Shown: one piece after another, positions 58,405 through 64,000 of the stretch
Numbering within the stretch: the first letter of the stretch is position 1
Layout: the number at the start of each line of letters is the position of its first letter
Source: Cytospora piceicola
Lineage: Eukaryota > Ascomycota > Sordariomycetes > Diaporthales > Cytosporaceae
NCBI GenBank assembly: GCA_023375675.1
Contig: JALQBC010000028.1
Coordinates: 496,001 to 560,000, forward strand
Length of the DNA stretch: 64,000 nt
Reading direction: 5' to 3'
The notes under the pieces: model-generated
Seen by the model: the letters and a program-made list of their open reading frames with translations, nothing else
Told to the model about the DNA's origin: nothing
Database searches by the model: none
Made by a program: the position numbers and the translations under genes

Positions 58405-59145
58405 CTATGCTCTCATGAAGTTGGTAATTTTGGACTTGACAGCCTCGAACGACATGTCCTTGCAAATGTACAAACGCGGCATCCTCTGGTCATTGGTCCA
58501 AATGTTTGCACCGAAACCCTGAGTCGCCCCCCTGAACATGTGAGGAATCTGCATGATGTTGAAGGCGTCGTCGAGGGTGTAGTCGCGACCGGGAACCTGT
58601 CTGAATAGGCCCCATGAACGGTAGTGCAGAGCACGGAAGGTGTAGAGGATCATGTTTCCGAGGCCAGGCTGGCCGAGCTTCAGGATATTGCAGTACTCGT
58701 CCGCCGTCAGACCGTTGTGAAGAGAGAGCGTCTTGCTCCAGAAGACAGGTCCCTCAGGCTCGCCTGGCGTGTCGCACTGAATCATAGTGACGCGGAACAG
58801 GGCTTCAATATCAATGAGAGCGTGGAATGCAACGAGATCACTTCCCACTGGTGACATGTTGCACTCGTTTGGAAATCCGATGCGGTGGATCTCGAATCGA
58901 GCATTTGGAAACAGCTGACCAATGAGTTCGAGAGCCAGACCACGGAACCGACACGTGCCACCGCGAACTGGAGGAGCGGGTGCGGCTGCTGCTTGGTTGG
59001 GAACGCGGGGCGCGACTCTAGCTTCGCCCTCGCTGTCGTCGTCCAATATGATAATGGGAGAAGCAGGGCTTCCTTCGCGAGCCCTCTGGTTGTCCACAAA
59101 TCTGATGGGAGAGGCGAGACTTCCTTCGCCAACCATAGCAGGCAT
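58405..59145 (-). CDS. Orphan protein with SUMO-interaction-like motif, 246 aa
   Basis: I do not recognise the family. The ATG at 59145 lies in a strong context (GCCACCATG) and I prefer it. An upstream in-frame ATG at 59259 would add 38 residues, but a splice-like GTGGGT...ACAG pair in that stretch suggests a leader intron. Residues 8-40 contain two related units (GSLASPIRFVDNQ and GSPASPIIILDDDSE). The second carries IIIL followed by DDDSE, the usual shape of a SUMO-interacting motif. An Ala/Pro linker leads to a globular domain from about residue 60 (RFRGLALELIGQLFPN, MFRGATQGFGANIWTN). No secretion signal; nuclear or cytosolic location is likely. Confidence 0.7.
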   Translation of the reverse strand: MPAMVGEGSLASPIRFVDNQRAREGSPASPIIILDDDSEGEARVAPRVPNQAAAAPAPPVRGGTCRFRGLALELIGQLFPNARFEIHRIGFPNECNMSPVGSDLVAFHALIDIEALFRVTMIQCDTPGEPEGPVFWSKTLSLHNGLTADEYCNILKLGQPGLGNMILYTFRALHYRSWGLFRQVPGRDYTLDDAFNIMQIPHMFRGATQGFGANIWTNDQRMPRLYICKDMSFEAVKSKITNFMRA

Positions 59146-59743
59146 GGTGGCTCTCTGTGCATTCGTCAGAATATCGCAGCGCCTAGATATGGAGATGTCT
59201 ATTGTGAAGAAGGAACCCACCTGGAGATGTCTCTGACTGCGGTCACTGTAGTTTTCCATTGTTGTCGCGTTAATGATTGCGAGTTTGATAGATGCCTGAA
59301 ACTGTCGCGTCACGTTGATTGCTTCCAGTCAGGAATAGTTGGAAAGAGACGGATATGTGTGAATCGCTGAGAAGAGGCCGACGAGGAGGCACCTGGGCAC
59401 AATTGAGAAGAAGACCGTTGCTCGACGACGAAATGCAGCGGAAAGCTCTGCCTTGTTCGAGAGAAGAGGCAAGGAGGCAGTAGATGTTTTGTATGTAGAT
59501 ATTGGATAACAAGAAGGCTGCGTCTGATGGACAGAAGTCGGAAGCTGTCTTCTCGGTGGGTCAGAAGATGGTTGAAGGAAGAAAGTTTCAAGAGGTCAGG
59601 GAGACTCGAGAGATTCGAGAGATTCGAAAGAAGTCGAAGGTAGAGTGACTTCATAGCTCACGTGATAGGTCGAATAGGCGAAGGAGGTTGACTTGTAGAT
59701 TCCATGTTGAGGACCTTCTAACTCTGGCGCGGTGCATTGCTAC

Positions 59744-59842
59744 TGTTACGAGCGTAATCAGGAAATTCAGCGTTACTTCCTTTACTTACACCTATTTCAT
59801 TCTTCCCTTCCCTTACTTAGGCTTTAGGCCTGTTTGTTTACT
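59744..59842 (+). repeat. LTR-like dispersed repeat, copy B
   Basis: Starts TGTTACGAGCGTAATCAGG and continues TTCCTTTACTTACACCTATT, CTTCCCTTCCCTTACTTAGG and AGGCCTGTTTGTTTACTC, collinear with copy A on the opposite strand at 797-880. It lies in the non-coding interval between an orphan gene and the CFEM gene. No internal element or paired LTR was found nearby. Confidence 0.55.
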
Positions 59843-59905
59843 CTCAACAACAATAACACACAAGCCTTGGAACATTGGATTGAATGACTGTAAACTACCT
59901 AGGTA

Positions 59906-60746
59906 CACTATACAACGTGCCTGTTTCGCAGTTTGATTCATTGAGGCCTTCGTATTGATTCCTGACAGCTACTTAGGAACACCTCAATCATTATATCGAG
60001 AAAGTTAACGGGTATCTATTTTTCCAGTTCCGAATGGACGCTTGCTTACCCGGCCCGAGATGGCTTTCCTCTCCGGTTTTCTGGACACTAGGGCATCCCA
60101 GGTACACAGTACTCCTGCATACTGCACCACCTACTTGTCGACTCCAATTTATAAATGATGTTGGGCCACGAGCGACCGGTCATTGAAGCCAGGAGTCAGT
60201 GGCTCTGGGGGTGGGGATGACACGGAAAGCCAGGTCAAAGACCGCAGAAAATGTCCTATACGACAACCAGGATGATAAGAATGATTATCGATCTCGAGGG
60301 CTTGAACTCATCATGCTTACTGCACATGTAAAGCATGTCCCTTTGGAGCCTTGATAACCTGCGACGTTCAATATTCTATTCAAGCGCCCATCACGTCAAA
60401 GGCCTTCAGTGCTATGAATGTGTTGCTGTATGAGATGCGAAAGGGACTTTCCTGGCCATTGGATAAACGGTCAAAGATTCGCAACCATATGTTGCTAATA
60501 TCTCGCCATCGACATGCGCACTTCATACTGTAGAGCCTGTCGGTCGACAGTGTGGTAATATGGCAATCATATCGAAATAGCTGGCACTGGTCACGACCGC
60601 TGAGGAAGTTCCAACAACAAGTGCGATGATTACTAGTTAGGCTAACAAAAATTATTAAGTTGAAGATTGCATGCAGCGAACTGGAGACACCATGACTTCT
60701 GAGGCCGGCTCTATTCTAAAAAATATTCTCGCATCTTCGCTCGGAG
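59906..60746. other. Intergenic, no supported gene
   Basis: Short frames only; ends at the stop of the CFEM gene. Confidence 0.45.
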
Positions 60747-62250
60747 TTAGCAACCCATAACGAAGACGGACGCAAAAGCAATAGCCAGCCCCACGTGGAT
60801 GCCCGCGTAATTTTCTGCAGCCCCAGATAGTGCGTATGTGGCCATAGCCGCCCCGGAGCCCCCCATAGTTGTATTTCCCATCGTTGTATTAGTGGCTTGT
60901 GAGCCTGTAGATTTCCCTGAGGTCTCAATTGTTTCGGAACCCGCAGTACTGGCAGCTCCAGATTCTTCCGAGGAACCAGAGTCTCCCGTGGATTCAGATT
61001 CTCCCGTGGAACCAGACTCCTCTGCGGAACTAGACTCGGTTGTGGAAGTAGATTCCGCCGAGGTCTCTTCCTTTCCTGAAGCTACCTCTGTTTCTGAAGC
61101 CTCAGAGGTGGTGGTCGCCTCAGTAGCTTCCATGGTCCCTGAAGTAGTGGTGTCGTTGGTTCCAGATGTAGTCATGGTGGCGTTGCTCGTGGCGTAGGCT
61201 GCCCCAGTCTGTTGAACGTTAGCCGGCTGTTGGTTCAGAAGAAAGGCAGCTTCAGTCCCAACCCATCAACCGACAGTGAGAAGGAAAGTGATGCCCAGTA
61301 TCCAAAGCGCTTGGTGCTTCATGTTGGAGACAGGTCAAGGGGCTGGGGGGGGGGGTGGGCACTTACGGTTGTGATAGTGCAAGGACAGTTTGTAACAGTC
61401 AGCATGGTCGCCTCGGTAGCAGTGTACTCTTCCTCTTCATACGTCACTACCGTTGCCTTAGGGCACCAAGTTGTGAAACTATCCACGACATTGGTACCTA
61501 TTGTAGTAGCGTTGGCATGGACTCGGATGCCATTTCCTGTGCCCGTTGTGTTTAGGGCCATCGATGAGGGACCGACACTAGCGGCACCGACAAGGTTGCA
61601 GAGTGAGTCACTGATAGACTCGACGGCTGTAGAGGGTGTCAGATTATAATTCGGTCTCTTTCTCGGAATTGGTGAAGTGCCTGTGGATTGAGGTCCAAAG
61701 AAGGAAGGGGAGAAAAAAAGGACCTACTCGACAACTCATCGAGAGTGCAAGAGTTTGCCAAACAGTAAGCCATGTCTTCCTGGAGGTTCCCTTCTCCGCA
61801 TAGACATGGACTGTCAAACGCATCGCATCCGGCATCCTCAGCTGCTTCTGCGATGCAGTCCGTGGAGCAGGCAGGGTATTCATTAATCAGAAGGATCTCG
61901 CAGATCTGGAACATCGATTGACCAGTAGCTGTGGAAAATATTGTCAGAGTAAATGCAATGATTCCATGTTGTGATACTGGAAAGAGGCGGTACTAACTCG
62001 TGATCTCAGTATAAGTGCAGTTTGTGTCGAGACAAGTCTCAGCGGACGCCTGGATCTCGGTGTAGTGATCACATTGGCATGTGTAGTTCGTGGAACCACA
62101 TCCGTACGAACTTGCTGCCTCAGTCAGGCAACCAGAACCACAAGTCGGAATGGTGTCCACGAGATCTGTAGTGTTGTAAGAGAGCGTAGTGCTTTGGGCG
62201 GCTGCCAAGGTCGCGGCGCCGAGTGCGAGGAAGACATTGCGAGATTGCAT
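60747..62250 (-). CDS. Tandem-CFEM, probably GPI-anchored protein, 391 aa
   Basis: Four exons (61998-62250, 61728-61928, 61367-61626, 60747-61208) give 391 aa. A signal peptide (LALGAATLAAAQS) is followed by two eight-cysteine CFEM domains: Cys 37, 41, 51, 58, 60, 73, 78, 94 and Cys 105, 109, 119, 126, 128, 140, 145, 161. A beta-rich segment (WCPKATVVTYEEEEYTATEA, LTVTNCPCTITT) and a Ser/Thr/Glu-rich stalk lead to a C-terminal hydrophobic helix (GLAIAFASVFVMGC) after AENYAGIHV, consistent with a GPI anchor. CFEM proteins bind heme or act at the cell surface and in virulence. The second domain has the heme-type Asp (FDSPCLC, Asp123); the first has Asn55 (TNYTCQC). Intron 3 holds an 11-C run next to its donor. 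Confidence 0.88.
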
Positions 62251-64000
62251 TATGTCGGTGGGTGTGTGTATAGGCAAAGAACGTTGAAGGGTCCTGTATT
62301 GAAAAGACCAGAAAAAGTGAAGGAGCGAGTGTGTTGGCACGAATGAAGGCTAGAGAGACTCAGAACGAGAAATGAACGTTGAGAAACCGGCTTATTTTTA
62401 TTCTCAAATCAACATTCCGCCCTTGGACGTCTTGCGTCGGGTCTGAGACAACAACAGCACTGTCTGGGGGAGCTGCACCGGACGCGGCGCATTGTATGCT
62501 GAAAGTTTGATTACTTCACATTCCAACGCGGTTTCGCGTAAACACCAATTCCTGTCACTTCTTACTAACGTATGGCAACGCGCGAGGACGAGGATGATCG
62601 TGACTGTTTCCGAAATCTGTCCGTTTTCAAGCACCTCTGTTCCCGTGACCATCCAAACAAGACCGTTGTCATCCTAGTACCAACACTAATGGCCCAATCA
62701 CGGGGCTGGTGTACAATCTTAAAGCATTCCTTTACTTGATTACATGATCACACGTATATCCAGACTCTGGTAGGAGAAGGTAGTCCCCCTCGGGTCACTA
62801 CTTGTCCTGACTATTTGACTTGACGATTCAATTCATGAAATGGTATTCTGGTGGTTTACCGGCAACTGATCACATGATAGCCGAAGTCCTTCAAAAAGTG
62901 AACCGCAAACGTCGTGGAGATACTATGATCCTCTTCGTGAGCTGACGCACACGAGATTCTGTACCTGACCTCTCTAGACTTGGACAAAGCTCAATGTGAC
63001 CTCCAGATTTGACCCTTACTAAGTATGTTCCCCCCGTAGAACCTTTTTCATTCCGAACGGGTCACTGCGAATCACCGGCTTCCCTTCGCGGCAAAAATAG
63101 CTTCAGAGAACCCTGACACGATACATCCCTTACCACATATCCCACTTGAAACGTCGACTACTTGGCTTGGCTCTCTGCAACCTTTGTCAGTCCATGAACT
63201 CAGGGAATACCTTAGGGCTCACTGTTATGTACCGTTATGGTCTTTCTGTTGAAACTGCGAAGCGTTGCCACCGTTGACCAATGTCACTTCAGAACCTATG
63301 GCGTCTTTGTTCTTTGACGGGGCCCCTGATGCCGAGTGCTTATCAGGCTTGGGCAGAAGATTTCTTTTCTTCTGTACAGCCGCTTGGAACATGGCAACTT
63401 CGTAAAAATCAGGCATAGTTGCTCTTGTGCCTCAATGTCGAAATGCAGGGTGAGTACTGGGACAATTTGATGATATCAGAGGAAGGGAGGGCTCTATGTT
63501 CTAGCAGTCTTGATATCATAAACTGATGGCTTCGGATAGTCCTAGAGAAAGAATACGCAGACCTCGTAATATTGTTTATATATTCCCATGTGGTTAATCG
63601 AGGGGCCGACGTTGACAAAGAGTCATATGACAGCAGCTTCGGATGTCTTAGTATGCCAGGGTCCACAGGCAGTAATCATCCGAGGCCATGCATCTATACC
63701 CCGTATAGTAAGCGCCAGGGAGTCCTTGTTTGAGACTTACGTGGACTTGCATAAGCCTCAGGCTCTGGCCTTGCGAAGACGATTCGCCCCTTGTCCAACG
63801 TATGGTGCTCACTTGAGGGGTGTGAAGTCCTGGCATGTAAGACGGCACAATTGTATCTCCATGCCACGCACGTCTCCTTGGGTACCAGGGTTTTCTTTCG
63901 ACGGCGTCGATCCTATTGGTAACTTATGAAGCAAGCAATTTAGATACACACGGAAGATTCGCTGGTCAGTTTTCAGCTGAAGTCATGCTCTCCGGCCAGA
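62251..64000. other. Window end, no supported gene
   Basis: 1.75 kb 5' of the CFEM gene. Small frames at 62404-62652 and 63225-63416 (minus) begin with ATG but show no domain, signal peptide or splice support. No partial gene running off the end is evident. Confidence 0.4.

Noticed and set aside
63225..63416. Small ATG-started frame of 63 codons (and 62404-62652, 82 codons)
   Set aside because: No signal peptide, domain, splice support or neighbour logic; frames of this size are common by chance here.
1..64000. CRISPR arrays, prokaryotic operons or phage genes
   Set aside because: No regularly spaced direct repeats; intron-rich eukaryotic gene structure throughout.

Overview
The window is nuclear DNA from a filamentous ascomycete (Pezizomycotina, most likely a Sordariomycete). 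Coding genes carry short GT-AG introns (about 50-200 nt) with CTAAC/CTGAC-like branch sites. The gene families are typical of plant-associated filamentous fungi: fungal rhodopsin-domain membrane protein, CFEM protein, NACHT-ankyrin protein, rhamnogalacturonan lyase, GH105, GH43, DHA1 transporters. I cannot name the species. I reconstructed exon structures by eye from splice signals, frame and family conservation, and all coordinates are genomic spans.

Layout. 0-1.4 kb is an AT-rich, RIP-like relic with an LTR-like repeat. 1.4-10 kb holds a stand-alone SRA (methyl-cytosine reader) protein and three transporters: two DHA1 MFS and one GABA/choline-type APC permease. 10.8-17.4 kb has a BTB protein, a degenerate tRNA-Glu, an orphan gene and a secreted PL4 rhamnogalacturonan lyase. 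19.3-26.3 kb is one very large NACHT-ankyrin STAND (NLR-like) gene of 2267 aa. 27-34.3 kb has a TauD-type dioxygenase, an RBR ubiquitin ligase and a LipB-like protein that has lost its catalytic residues. 35-53.9 kb mixes pectin-degradation genes (GH105, GH43) with conserved housekeeping genes (RRP41, an HDEL-tailed PDI, VTA1), a rhodopsin-domain protein, an omega-like GST, a thaumatin-like protein and an FSP1/AIF-like oxidoreductase. 54-64 kb is gene-poor: two tRNAs (Ala-AGC with intron, Gly-UCC), two orphan genes, a second copy of the LTR-like repeat and a tandem-CFEM GPI-type protein.

How genes may work together. PL4 (cuts the rhamnogalacturonan I backbone), GH105 (acts on the unsaturated products of such lyases) and GH43 (arabinan side chains) form a dispersed RG-I degradation set within 35 kb. 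RRP41, PDI and VTA1 are conserved core genes. The transporters, dioxygenase, GST and oxidoreductase do not form a secondary-metabolite cluster, because no PKS, NRPS, terpene synthase or pathway regulator is present.

Most interesting signals: the LipB-like pseudoenzyme with a 490-residue extension; twelve exact copies of the 10-bp palindrome TACCTAGGTA, all intergenic; a tandem CFEM protein whose two domains share an identical phase-1 intron position (exon duplication) while only the second keeps the heme-type Asp; an orphan protein with a duplicated segment containing a SUMO-interaction-like motif; and the NLR-like gene.
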